Below, one piece after another: positions 21,481 through 32,394 of a stretch of 64,000 nt of DNA. The position numbers were made by a program, and so were the translations under genes. Origin of the DNA: Chelonoidis abingdonii (taxonomy: Eukaryota > Chordata > Testudines > Testudinidae). The stretch is from NCBI RefSeq assembly GCF_003597395.2, contig NC_133774.1, positions 36,705,855 through 36,769,854 of the forward strand, given 5' to 3'. Below the pieces are notes generated by a model. It was given only the letters and a program-made list of their open reading frames with translations. It had not been told where the DNA came from and did no database searches. Each line of letters starts with the position of its first letter. The stretch's first letter is position 1.

Positions 21481-24400
21481 TACTCCATACATATTAAACA
21501 CATGCTCAAAGAGTAAGTTGGCTCCTTTTCCTAAATTTTCAATTTTGATCACTCAAATGCTTTTTACTTTGGCCACTGTTTTCCAAGAGCTAGTAAAATA
21601 TCACCTCATATACACACTAAGCAGAACAATAAATAGTCACATTCTCCATAAATCAGAAAGAAAGAACTAACTTATTCTGTTAGGATAGCTCATATATCAC
21701 AGTAAAAAATCTTACTGACCGGAAATAGTAGAGCTATACTATAAAAAGGTTATTGTTTTAAAATGAATGCTTTCCCTGAAAGCGTGTGTTTAGAAATTAC
21801 ACATGGGAAAATCTCAAAACTTCATATAGCTGGTCACCTTTTCTTCTTTCACAACCTCCCCATAAAACCTGCCTCTGTCATAATGCCTGCAGATTGCTCC
21901 CATCCGACACTGGATAGGCAACTGCTAAGTGGAGCTGCAATTTTTGCTACATTCTTTTCAGAATATGGTTCCCTATCATCTCAACTTGCTCAAACTCTGT
22001 TTGGCTAGCAATTGTCATGTAGACAGTCTGTACTCTAGAGCACCCACAATCTTCTTTGTCATTTGTCTGTATAGCACCTAACATAATGGCACCTTACAGA
22101 CAGAATTTTTTGGGAGAAAATACTACTAATTTCTGTTTCTTGAGGTTAATATTGTATACGTAAGTTGGTGGAAAAGTACAGAATGTTATTAGTTTATGGT
22201 GAAGTTAAGCATTTGCACCTGCATTTGACATTGACCAGTATGTTAACTTAGGTAGACCCCAGTCCTGAAATTTGATCTGCAGAGATTAAAGTTTCTGTAT
22301 TTATTTTTAGAAGGATTTGGGGCCATGTTTATATTTTGAGACTAATGATGAAAGAACTGTATATATTCTGGACGAGAGTTAGTTTTGTGGTGTTATGAAA
22401 TATGAATATTTTTAGACTTGAAAAGTGGCACTCAGATGTCGGGAGGGCCTGTACAAAACTCAAACAGATAATTTGATTTTGCTGGACAGACAGAGGAACA
22501 CAAAGATTAGACTGAAAGTATGATTAGAAAAAGCTACTTTTAAAATCTTCATTTTTAAAAAAATATTCAAAAATGTCAGAAGGTATTCTAGTTGAAAGCA
22601 AGATCTAATCCTAAAGATTTGAAAGCATGAGAATTTCTCTCTTCTCTTTTCAATTACAAAGGGGTTCAAAAATAGCCTTAAACTATGGAGAGCCTACTAC
22701 TTCTCCAGAATAGACAGCAGGCTGGCTGGGACTAGAACCCTAGTCTTACAGATGAGAAGAACAAAGAACTCTACTAAAACTCTCTACTGCTCACAGGCAA
22801 CAGACAGATCTTTACATTGTAAAGAGCAAATAGCCATCCAGTAGACATATAGTGGAGAACTGGGCCCACATTTGCAAAAAATGTAGCATTTATCTGTGCA
22901 GAGTGTGAAGTGGCTATAAAACACTACCAAATCAGAACAGTGTTGTCTCTCCCCCCTGCCCTCTCACACACACTTGTTTTGCGCTAAGTGTATGTAAAAT
23001 CAGTACATAAAGTGCAAGGCAGTAGAGAACCAAGTCTACCATGATCAGTGCTGTTCCCACAAAAGGGAGCAGCAAACTCCTCATCGGTTTCAAAAAGGGT
23101 AGGATGAGGCCTCAAAGCTAACTACAACAAAAATCATTAAGTAACATTGCTTCAATTACAACCTATTTTTTTTCAAGTGCACAAATTTAACCTTAAGGAA
23201 AGTCATAAGAAATAGTGACAAACTATTTTTGAGGAACATGGAGACAGAAGTTAGTAGTTTCAAATCAGGGCTTTTAAAAAAAGACAACCTATAATGCGCA
23301 GAGAGTTTGGCCAGTTTTCTCTGAAACATTTACCTTTGTTAGAGTAAATATAGCAATCTTGGACAAACTACTTTTTGTTGGGTTTCATGGGTTATTGATA
23401 CGGGGGAGTTTTAAATAGGATTTTATAATGAAAGCTGGAAGCTAGATGCACTCATATTTTGGAGATGCACTAGGCTTTTCATAATAGAGGACATATTTTA
23501 GTGTCAGTTTCACCTACTGGATATAAAGATTTTTAAATCTTGTATGTTCAGCTTATATGCAAGCAGTTTATATGTAAAGCAGGCCAGAGTACAAAATACT
23601 AAATGCCTGTCATCCCCAAAATGTAAGGTTTGTTGCTATTATCCATGACTGGGGGGCGGAGGGAGGCATCACCATAACATGGTATTGGTTCATTTAGTAG
23701 GTATAACCAGCATTCTGAATATTGATTATAATTGCTGGGTGATATGTGACTTGTATTTTGGCAATTACGCAACATTTTATGATTAAAACAACAAATCCCA
23801 GATATGCTGTAAACTATTAAAAACCATGGGTGTCAGAACTTGACCTATTCTTAATGGTATTTATAACTTAGTCTATTAGAAAAGAAAAATCTGTTTTAAC
23901 TTTATATTGTTCTAGTGCAATCACAGACAGTAATTACAAAACCAGACAATTCCAGAGCATAAATTAAAAGACGCAGAAAATAAAGTTGAATAGTTAGACT
24001 CTCAAAAAAGGTACACATTATAAACTTTTAGGATGAATATTTCTTTTTGCCCAAAGAGAGAGGGTAATTTCATATCACAGCTGAAGAAGCTAAATAGAGA
24101 AAATGGAAGATTACTTCATCTTTTTTAAATAACTTGTAGATCCACAATTCCTTTTTTTCCAGAGCATTGTTTAGTTTAGGACATAAAAATGTATTCTTTC
24201 CTATGCAGCTTTCATGTATCCTATAGATACTAGGGTCTCAATTCTCTACTACATTACACCTTGAGTAATAATTTACATCTATGCAGAGGAAATATATAGT
24301 GCTACCACTACTGTAACGGAGTGGGAAAATCTAATTTGGTAACATAGCTGCACTGATGTAAGTGACTACTGAGGGAAGAAGGCAGTGGAGAATCAGGTCT

Positions 24401-25110
24401 CAAGCATTCTGCACTGAAGAATTAACTATAAAGACACTCAACACAGTAGTGAAACAAGTAGTTTGTGATTCCACTGGACTACAGCTTCATAATTACGACT
24501 CAGTTCTTACCTGAATCCAGGCAATCGGCAAGGATTTCTCTATGTCCCCCAAAAGATTCACCCTCCCATTTATTACCCACAATCTTAGATGTCAAGGCTA
24601 TCTTCTCTCATGAGAGTGGCTAGAATTACTAGCTTCTGAATCAGCAAACCTGTCATTATAGTCCATGTTAGGATTTTTTAATATAATTTTTTGTAAATGA
24701 TTTATTAATGGTACTCAGAATGTTAAAGTTACATGCCCAAAAAGAAATTTGGTCGTCTTTTTTTGGTAGATAAAATTAAGTCTTTTAAAAATAAAGTTGT
24801 ATTGAACACAAGACATACTTGTACAGTATGTATCTTGCATGGTTGGACTTATGTTTTGTCATTCAGTTCACTTATTACTTGTTATGTACTTTTCTCATCA
24901 CTTAAAAAACCAAAGACCACTCCACATTCAGAGACACCTATGCTTTCTTGTTAAAAGACTGGGATGGAAAGGGAGAAGATTCTTAAGTGAATATGGGTTT
25001 GTGGTAGAGCCTCTGCTCCAGCATGGGTAAACAATAAAAATCATGTTCTTTTAAAAATTTTAAATAAAATCTATATCAAAGCATCACCCAACTATTAAAA
25101 TAATTTCAAA
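21475..25110. other. IL6ST first intron, nothing recognised
   Basis: AT-rich sequence without splice-supported frames, terminal repeats or repeats I can name. Short open frames here (for example 22460-22669 on the minus strand) have neither splice sites nor family resemblance. Confidence 0.5.
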
Positions 25111-25119
25111 ATATTTAGT

Positions 25120-25925
25120 AGTACGTTTGCTGCCAACTTTTAAAGAAAGTCAAAGCACTGAACTGGAAGTCACTGGCTAAGCACATGGAACCAGAGTTTG
25201 CTGAACACCTAAACCAGCTTTTGAAAGCAGTAGCCTCTTCTGCCTGTGCAAAAAGAGTATTTTCTTCATTTCAGCTTATTCCACTAGTTCAGCTCAATGA
25301 CTAGTTTGCTCAAATGAAGCCAACTTTGAGTTGAAAATGTAGGAAACATTGTTTTCTGTCTTCCATTCCATGAATAAACACTAGGTATAAGAAGATAAAA
25401 TCTACTACCTCTAAACTCATGAAGGACATGGTCTTCAGCTCAATTCAGCATGGATACTACTTTTCGTTTAATAAATAAATTGTAAATGAAAATCATGTTT
25501 TAATAAGAAAAAAATTTATCCAGCACATTTAACTTTTATTTAATTTAAAAAATGTTGTTTGTGCATTTAATTGAATTCCAATTTCCATAAAAATAGAGCT
25601 TGAATAAAAAAATTAATAAATAGGAAACATCATTCAGCATTATTTAACATAAAAAAAGTAAGACAAGAATTTGAATAGATGTATGTTAAGATATATAACT
25701 ATATAGATAGTGTATATCCTCCTGGTTAGCAAAAAAGTATTTAGTGTAAAGACTGTAATTAATTCAATGTGTTTTAACAGTTAACAACTGAGAGTCAACC
25801 TCTCTAAGAGAATAATCAAAAAGTAGAAATGCAAAACAAGATTAAATAATTTAAAATCAAGGTTTCCTCCTTGCTGGTTAAAATCAGTGATTCAATTTCC
25901 TTTGATTCAAATCAATCCATCCGGC
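25120..25925 (+). mobile_element. 5'-truncated hAT element with transposase C-terminal remnant
   Basis: The plus strand from about 25140 encodes ALNWKSLAKHMEPEFAEHL and KAVASSACAKRVFSSF. This resembles the hAT dimerisation domain, whose hallmark is 'ASSA..ERVFS'. The DNA then runs AT-rich to GATTCAAATCAATCCATCC, a terminus shared with the hAT element nested at about 35480-37160 (GATTTAAATCAAATCCAGG). Stops interrupt the frame. Confidence 0.55.
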
Positions 25926-25929
25926 TCTG

Positions 25930-27139
25930 TGGCTTTAAGACTTTATGTTGGGGATGGGGAGAACAGAGACACTGCTGTTGCTGCCTCTTATCCACAAACT
26001 CAATTGGGACAAAAACAAACACTAGTTTATGTTGTGTGGTTGCTTTTCGTCACCAATTCCAGAAACAAGCTTCTGAGCTGACTTCCACTTAAAATTTTGG
26101 GTGTCATGACTGACTAGTACGTATGAAAAACACTGTCCTTCCACCTTAGTTTCCCCATGTACAATAAATGGCACTGAACAGCAGTTACTCCCCAATGTGC
26201 ACTTCACAAGTCAAGGACATACAAAAGTCCAACGTGCACTCTATAAATAATGTTATACTAGAAAACTGGAGGGAGAATTTAGCAAGTAGAGGGCCCAGTG
26301 AACAAAACCAAGGGCAGGCCAGTTTTCATTTCCAGTGTTGAGCAGAACTGCCTGGTCAGCAGAGAAACACAGGCGTCTCAAGGGCAGATCAGCAGTTACA
26401 GGAAGCAATTACATTTCACTTGTCCACAGTAGATCTTATTTTGTCCCGAACTGCTGCACAAAAAGAGATTTTCTAACTTATTTCACTCAGCCACCAAACA
26501 ACAAGGAAGGAAAAGGAAAAGCAATCAAAGAAGTGATGATTCCAAGGGCCTCACAAATTACTTTCACAGCTCTGTCTGCCTAACAAGCAAGGGATCAAGG
26601 CTGTTATATTACCATTACTAGTCAAGTGGTCTATTTTCCTTGTTTGCTCAAATAAGAATGTAAATGTTCTGACAACTTTTCAGCAACTCAAATAATAAGA
26701 ATATAAGTGTCATTTAAACTCTTCTGGACAATCGCCTACATGCTATTGCAAAGTTGTTTCTCTCTAAGTTTTCTTGACATTATTATAAGGAATATATATT
26801 CAAATAGATTGAGTTCACTGAAAAATACATACACCCCCTGCCCACACACACACTTGCCTTACACCTCACGGTGGAATCTTAAATTTATTTCACATTTTAA
26901 GTATCAAATCAACATGTGGCAAACGTGTACCAAGCAGTATGTTTTTTGTCTTTTCTGCCACATGAGACTGTTCTTCAGTTTGTCTCCTTCAGCTCCTTTA
27001 AAGGAAACTTAATGTTTTCATCTAATGTTTTCCTATAGTATCTCAGTAGTGGCATAATGAAAAAAGTCTCTGATTACCAATACTTTAAAAATTGGTCAAA
27101 CTGAAGTCAATTACACTAAATCTTAGTTTGGAATAAATT
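25930..27139. other. IL6ST first intron, nothing recognised
   Basis: No repeat ends, splice-supported frames or RNA-like structures stood out. The short frames present lack any recognisable motif. Confidence 0.45.
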
Positions 27140-27280
27140 AAAGAACATAGTATCAGAGGGGTAGCCGTGTTAGTCTGGATCTGTAAAAGCAGCAGAGAAT
27201 CCTGTGGCACCTTATAGACTAACAGACGTCTGTTGGTCTATAAGGTGCCACAGGATTCTCTGCTGCTTTTAAAGAGCATA
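27140..27280. mobile_element. Foldback (head-to-head) insertion of a hammerhead-family repeat with target duplication
   Basis: Positions 27185-27270 form an almost perfect palindrome of 86 bases centred on ACAGAC|GTCTGT, with one mismatch per arm. The left arm continues outward to TAGCCGTGTTAGTCTGG and GTATCAGAGG, the 3' end of the repeat seen at 10576-10651. The right arm stops at GCTGCTTTT. The insertion (27150-27270) is flanked by AAAGAACATA (27140-27149) and AAAGAGCATA (27271-27280), a 10-base target duplication with one difference, as expected from retroposition. Confidence 0.8.
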
Positions 27281-28037
27281 ATTCAACTACTATTATATCT
27301 CTGTACTGCAGATCTCAACACTTTCTATGAGATAATAGATGTAGTATACCAATAACTTTCTGTAAAACTGCAGTCACTTTTCAGACTTTCAACTATGTAA
27401 AAAACAGCACACCTTTTGAACTTGAAGTCACCAATAGTGATTAATCTATTCAGTTTACAAATAAAAAATTCTTTTCTCACTACCAGCCCTAGATAGTCAA
27501 TCTTGTATTTGAAAATCAAGTTTGTTCTTTTGGGCTCATCCAACAGTTTTATTTGTAAGGGGGGCAGAAAAAAAATCAGTTCCCTCTCATATGGTGGTAC
27601 TAGCTCTCCAATGTTAATAAGAGTAGGTAGCTGTACAAGCTTAATTTATTCAAGTAAGCATATGACTTAATAGACCTAAGCAGAAGGCTAATTGATTACA
27701 ATAGTACGAATTTCACTCAGAGTAGAATCATACCAATCTGTTATCTTTAAGCAGATACAGTACTGTAAAAGTAGAAGGAAAAACTGTATAACCCTTGAGA
27801 AAAAGCTCCTATTTTCAGATTTGCAGCTAAATATTGAAGCTTTGTTTTTGATTAATACTTTACTTCCAGGAATCTGTCTCCATTTTCGATTCTGTGCTTT
27901 CTTGACTCGGTTAGAGATTTTAAAACATTTAAATTTCCATTCTCTCCCCCAACCTCATCGTAGTGGATTTCAATTCGGAAGTTACCTATATTAACAAGTA
28001 TCATACTTGTCTCTTATCCTTGCACTTTTCCTCTGAA

Positions 28038-28215
28038 GATGTCAGAGAGCTTTAAAAAGGAAGTCAAAGCACAGCTAAACCCATTTAATATATGGGAAAA
28101 CAGGTACAAAGAAACAAACTGATTTGTGCAAGGCCACACAGCAGGCAAGTAGGAGAACTGGGAACAGGGGAACAGAATCAATGTCTTGCAACTCCCAGGC
28201 CAGCTTCCCATTCTA
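28038..28215 (+). repeat. MIR-like repeat fragment
   Basis: The order GAGAGCTTTAAAAAGG, GGGAAAACAGGTACAAAG, TTGTGCAAGGCCACACAGCA and CTCCCAGGCCAGCTTCCC matches the 3' half of old MIR/L2-type amniote repeats. Confidence 0.5.
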
Positions 28216-29118
28216 CTGGATCACAAGAAAATCTTTTAACGTAATTACACCTTGCATAAAACAAGTCCGTGTGGTTTGAAGCATTTTATTAATGGCTGTT
28301 ACTTTATGCCAAGAGTCATACTGCTTTCATAAGTTATCTTAAAGGGTATTTTGGTGCCAAACTAGGATGCCATTTCATTTGTGTCAGGGACTGGGTTACA
28401 AACAGGGGCAGAAGAGGTTACAGGCCGCCTCTTTCGAGCATTACACGTCTGCCTTTCTGAATGTGATGGAAGGACCAGAATAATCAAAAAGTAGTTGTAA
28501 GAGGAAAGAAAAAAAACCCGCTCGCAAGCGTGCACTCGGGTGCCTTTAAACCCACGCCAGGGGGCTGCAGCCTCCGGCTCCCTGTGGGGCATGCTCGGGA
28601 AGGCAAAGCGGCAGGGAGCACTAGTGAAAACGCCGTTAGCTCAGTTCACCAGGGCCCACCCGCCCTGGCAGCGCTCTCCAGCTCCGGGCGCGATCAGCTG
28701 GTGGCACAGCGCGGCGGCCGAGCTGGCTCTTACCAGACAGACACCCCCTACCCCACCCCACCCGGGGCCGCCGCTCTGCTCCCGGCTCCGCCGGCGCCAC
28801 GGGGCCAGTTAACGGACCGTCTCAACGGCCACCGCGGAGGGTCAGCGCTGCTGGCTCCGCACCAGCACGCTCGCCTCACCCAACGCGCGCGACGCCCCGA
28901 GCGGGCCCAGCACAGCTGGCTCGGGGACCCGCACAGAAACACCCGGCGGGGGGAGGGGAGACTGCGGGGCCTGCAGCCCGAGCACGTTATCAGGCGGGAG
29001 GAGGGGGGGAGAGCGTACGAGGAGGGGCTCCGGGGCGAAAGAAGCCGCACACAGCCCCAGTGGGGCGCTGACCGACCCCCACAAGTTCCGTGACACTCCT
29101 GCGGAGCCCCCGCCCTAC

Positions 29119-29220
29119 CTGCTGCATCCCTCACGGCCCGGGCACGGTGCGGGTCCCGCTCACCCATTCACTAAGTAGCGGCGTCAGCCCAGGCCTGGAC
29201 CACAGACCCGATCCCTTCAC
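29119..29220 (-). other. IL6ST: Putative untranslated exon 1 of IL6ST (3' boundary only)
   Basis: On the minus strand GCAGCAG|gtagggcggg makes a strong donor at 29119, inside the CpG island. The transcription start is not determined; the given right boundary is nominal. Splicing to the acceptor at 12664 would give a short 5' untranslated region. Mammalian IL6ST has an extra untranslated exon between the two, so direct joining is an assumption. Confidence 0.4.
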
Positions 29221-29298
29221 TGTCCTCCTCCCGGACCCTACTCGGACTCCCATTGGCCTGGGCCGGCCAGGGGGCAGACGTTCCAGAGGAGGCGGGGC

Positions 29299-29307
29299 TT
29301 CCCGTAA
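29299..29307. promoter_or_regulatory. IL6ST: STAT-type element TTCCCGTAA upstream of IL6ST
   Basis: TTCCCGTAA (TTACGGGAA on the other strand) fits the STAT3 consensus and lies about 180 bp upstream of the putative exon 1 donor, directly beside a GC box. A related half-palindrome TTCCCGGAT follows at 29313-29321. STAT control of the gp130 promoter is known in mammals; function here is inference. Confidence 0.45.
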
Positions 29308-29989
29308 CGAGCTTCCCGGATGCCAGAATTCTAGGGTTGTGGGGCCATTACAAGCGGGGTGGGAGGGAACCAGGGCAGTTCCATTATGCTTGTAAGGCGC
29401 TCCCCCCCCCCCCCGCGTCTGCGGGTGTTTGGAATATTCTGCCGGGCCCTTAAGGGTGGGGGGATGGTAGGCTTTTACTCCTCTTGCAGGATCGGGCAGC
29501 GAAAGGTGCCATTCCCTGTTGCACCTGAGAGGTCTTGGAGGGGATTAGAACGTTCTAATCCCCGGGGATGAGTATGGAATGTTCTATCCCACCTGCAATT
29601 CAGGAGTCTCTCTCTGCCTTGTCAGTGCGGGTCCATAGGACCTGTAGCTGCGGAGTCAGAGGCGCTTGTATCGGGTTCCAGCGGGGGTGGGGGGTTGGAT
29701 TATTCTGAGCCTGCCAGCAGACCTCTGCGTGTAGGGCGGGACAGTTGTTGAACCGTGCTAAACCTCCTGTAGCCAGGGAGGGGGTTTCAGAGTTTTCTAA
29801 TCCACTTTCAACCGCAGAGAGTGGGAGAAAGGGTCTTTGGAACGTTCCGCTTGCAATCAGGGATGTCCTGTCACACACTATATAGCTGCTTTGCAATCAG
29901 CTGGTGAGACTGCAGCTTGCCTGGATAGCAGGCTGGAGTTAATCTAGCTAGCACAGGCCAACTCATGAGTACAAGCAACCCCATGAAGG

Positions 29990-30125
29990 CCTCTGGTGGG
30001 GTAACCAGACAGCAAATGTGAAAAAGCGGGATGGGGGTGGGGGGCAATAGGAGCCTATATAAGAACCACACACCCCCAAATCAGACCTGTCCCTGTAAAA
30101 TCAGGACATCTGGTCACCCTGGGTG
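29990..30125 (-). repeat. Dispersed repeat ('CCAGACAGCAAATGTGAAAAA' family)
   Basis: Begins GTAACCAGACAGCAAATGTG and ends CAGGACATCTGGTCACCCT. The opposite-strand sequence opens AGGGTGACCAGATGTCC, and a plus-strand copy of the same opening occurs at 47597 (AGGGTGACTAGATGTCCCAT). It is a common turtle repeat of uncertain class. Confidence 0.55.
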
Positions 30126-30149
30126 CATACCTGAACTGCTAGTCCATGC

Positions 30150-30275
30150 CATCGCCACCCAGGCTGCTCTGTATCCACAAGAACAATAAGGAGGCCGGTG
30201 ACATGTTAAAGACTAACAGATTTATTTGGGCATGAGCTTTCATGGGTAAAAAACCCTACTTCTTCAGGTGCATGG
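30150..30275 (-). repeat. Dispersed repeat with intact hammerhead-like core boxes
   Basis: On the minus strand CTGAAGA (30267-30261) is followed by a hairpin GGGT/ACCC with a T-rich loop, then GAAA (30241-30238), then stem III GC/GC around TCAT (30237-30230) and CC. Downstream is AAATAAATCTGTTAGTCTTT as in the copy at 13190-13313. Both invariant boxes are unmutated here. Confidence 0.65.
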
Positions 30276-30373
30276 AATGAATATTACAGATATAAATATA
30301 CAGACACATGAAGAGAACGGAGTTACCTTACAAGTGGAGAACCAGTGTTGACAGGAGCAATTCAGTCAGGGTG

Positions 30374-30787
30374 GATGTGGTCATAGGTGCCAACTTCTGC
30401 TGGTGCCAGGGGATGCTTGAACCCCTCTGCCCTGGGCCCCACTCTGACTCTGACTCCACCCCTACCCCCCTCCCTGCCCCTATTCCAACCCCTTCCCCAA
30501 ATCTCCACCCCAGCCCTACCTTTTCCCTACCTCCTCCCCTGAGTGTGCCATGTTCCCGCTCCTCTCCCCTTGCTCCCGGAGTTTGTTATGCCATGAAACA
30601 GTTGTTTTGCAGAGGCAAGCACTGGGAGGTAGGCAGAGAAGCAGGGATGCAGTGTGCCCAGGGGAGGCGGCTGAGGTGAGGTAGGGAGAGGAACTTGGCT
30701 GCCAGTGGGTGCAGAGCACCCACTCATTTTTCCCCGTGGGTGCTCCAGCCCCAGAGCACCCACAGAGTCAGTGCTTATGGATGTGGT
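30374..30787. mobile_element. hAT-type nonautonomous element with 8-bp duplication
   Basis: The element (30382-30779) has ends CATAGGTGCCAACTTC and, inverted, CATAAGCACTGACTC. It is flanked by GATGTGGT on both sides (30374-30381 and 30780-30787), the 8-bp duplication typical of hAT. The interior is GC-rich and contains an inverted pair GGGTGCAGAGCACCC. Confidence 0.75.
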
Positions 30788-31114
30788 CCACTCTCAGTAA
30801 TTGATGAGGTGGTGTCAATACCAAGACAGGGAAAATTGCTTTTGTAGTGAGCCATCCATTCCCAGTCCCTATTCAAGCCCAAATTAATGGGGTTAAATTT
30901 GCAAATGAATTGTAGCTCTGCAGTTTCTCCCCCCAAGAGTAGCTGTGCAGGGGAAGAGGAAGTCAAGTCCAGTCCCTCCCGAGCCTGGCAGATAGCAGCT
31001 GGAACGCAGTGAATGGTAGGACTCCCTGGCTGGGAGCCCTGTCCTTCCAATAGCTAGATTTTATGGGGGAGGTCTGATTTCATGGTCCGTGACATGTTTT
31101 TCACTGTCCTGAAT

Positions 31115-31350
31115 TTGGTAGGGCCATAGCTATCGGCCAAGATGGTCAGGGATGCAACCCTATTCTCCAGATGTTTCTAAACCTCTAACTGCCGGAAGCT
31201 GGGACTGGATGACCAAGGATGGATCACCTGAAATTGCCCTATTTTCTTCATTCTCCCTGAAGCATCTGGCAGTAGCCACCGTCAGGCAGGATAGTGGGTT
31301 AGATAGACCCATTGGATCCAGCCATTCTTACACTGGTTATGCAAAAACCC
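31115..31350 (+). repeat. LINE-tail-like retroposon (CR1-associated)
   Basis: The series GGCCAAGATGGTCAGGGATG, CTGCCGGAAGCTGGGACTGG, GAAGCATCTGGCAGTAGCCA and GATAGACCCATTGGATCCAG is a well-known turtle repeat that ends in TTCTTAC(A)-type tails. Class assignment to CR1 3' ends is from recollection of the family. Confidence 0.5.
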
Positions 31351-31611
31351 AGCTTTTTGAAACTACATCCTGAGGAGAGGACCATTGTTTTCTGACTACC
31401 TGTTATGCAGTCTCAAGATCAAAGGTCCAAGCTGTATAAAGGAAAGATTCATGACTGTGCTAGTCCTGAGCTAAGGCCATCACCCATTTGTAACCACAGA
31501 AAAACCCCTTTGTGGGGTGTAAAGGACTGACTTCTACCAGAGGTCTTGTTGGAGTTTGGGTGTATGTTTTCTTAGTAAAGCTTTCACCTTAAAAATACAT
31601 GTGTTTGCTTA

Positions 31612-32195
31612 GTGTATCTACACGATAGCCAGGATCGACACTCTGAGACTGACCTAGCAGTGATTGATTTAGTGCAGGGGTTGGCAACCTTTCAGAAGTG
31701 GTGTGCCGAGTCTTCATTTATTCATTTTAATTTAAGGTTTTGCATGCCAGTAATACATTTTAACCTTTTTAAAAGGTCTCTTTCTATAAGTATGTGATTT
31801 TATTAAGGTTTCAGAATGTTTAAGAAGCTTCATTTAAAATTAAATTAAAATGCAGAGTTCCCCGGACCAGTGGCCAGGACCCAGGCAGTGTGAGTGCCAC
31901 TGAAAATCAGCTCATGTACCGCCTTCGTCACCCATGCCATAGGTTGCCTACCCCTGATTTAGTGCGTCTAGTGAACACCTGCCATATTGACAGCAGATCA
32001 CTCTCCAGTTGACCGCTGTACTCTATGCCTGATGAGAAGAATAAGGTAAGTTGACAGGATAAATTCTCTTGTTGACCCCCTGCAGTGTGGCTCCTGCGAT
32101 AACTCGACCTAAGGTACGTCAATTCCAGCTACATGAATATCATAGCTGGAGTTGTATAGCATAGGTCAACTTACCGTCATAGTGTAGACATCACC
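31612..32195. mobile_element. Harbinger-type MITE interrupted by a hAT MITE
   Basis: Ends GTGTATCTACACGATAG (left) and, inverted, GGTGATGTCTACACTATG (right) form the terminal pair. Subtracting the insert at 31667-31964 restores a continuous element of about 290 bp. The interior carries paired AGTTGAC motifs. Confidence 0.55.
31667..31964. mobile_element. hAT MITE nested in a MITE, perfect 8-bp duplication
   Basis: The element (31675-31956) begins CAGGGGTTGGCAACCTTTC and ends CATAGGTTGCCTACCCCTG. It is flanked by ATTTAGTG at 31667-31674 and 31957-31964. A sister copy lies at 46085-46387; the two share long runs such as GTTTAAGAAGCTTCATTTAA. Confidence 0.88.
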
Positions 32196-32394
32196 TAAGA
32201 TACTGTGCTTTCTCTCCAGAGGCCATGAACAACTTTAATTGCCAGCAGTTACAAGTGACCATGCAACCCTTTCTGAGGCTGTCTGGCTTGCTGGGAATAT
32301 CACAGCATTTGCAGAAAACTACAGCCTGGAAAAACCCTGGTCAGGAGAGAGAGAGGCACCCAAGAGGTGACAACTGAGGACAGGACCAGCTCCA

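Larger units (their letters stand above)
28530..29460. promoter_or_regulatory. IL6ST: CpG island at the IL6ST promoter
   Basis: Base composition changes abruptly from AT-rich intron to strongly GC-rich sequence with many CG dinucleotides, and back near 29470. It lies 16 kb upstream of the first coding exon on the minus strand, the expected place for the IL6ST promoter, which in mammals is a CpG island with an untranslated first exon far from the coding exons. No TATA box is evident. GC boxes (GGAGGCGGGGCTT at 29288-29300) are present. Long open frames on both strands here are compositional. Divergent transcription to the right is possible but not shown. Confidence 0.8.

Noticed and set aside
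28530..29395. Frames of 90-187 codons on both strands in the CpG island
   Set aside because: GC-rich sequence has few stops; composition is not protein-like, frames overlap on both strands, and the place is explained by the IL6ST promoter.
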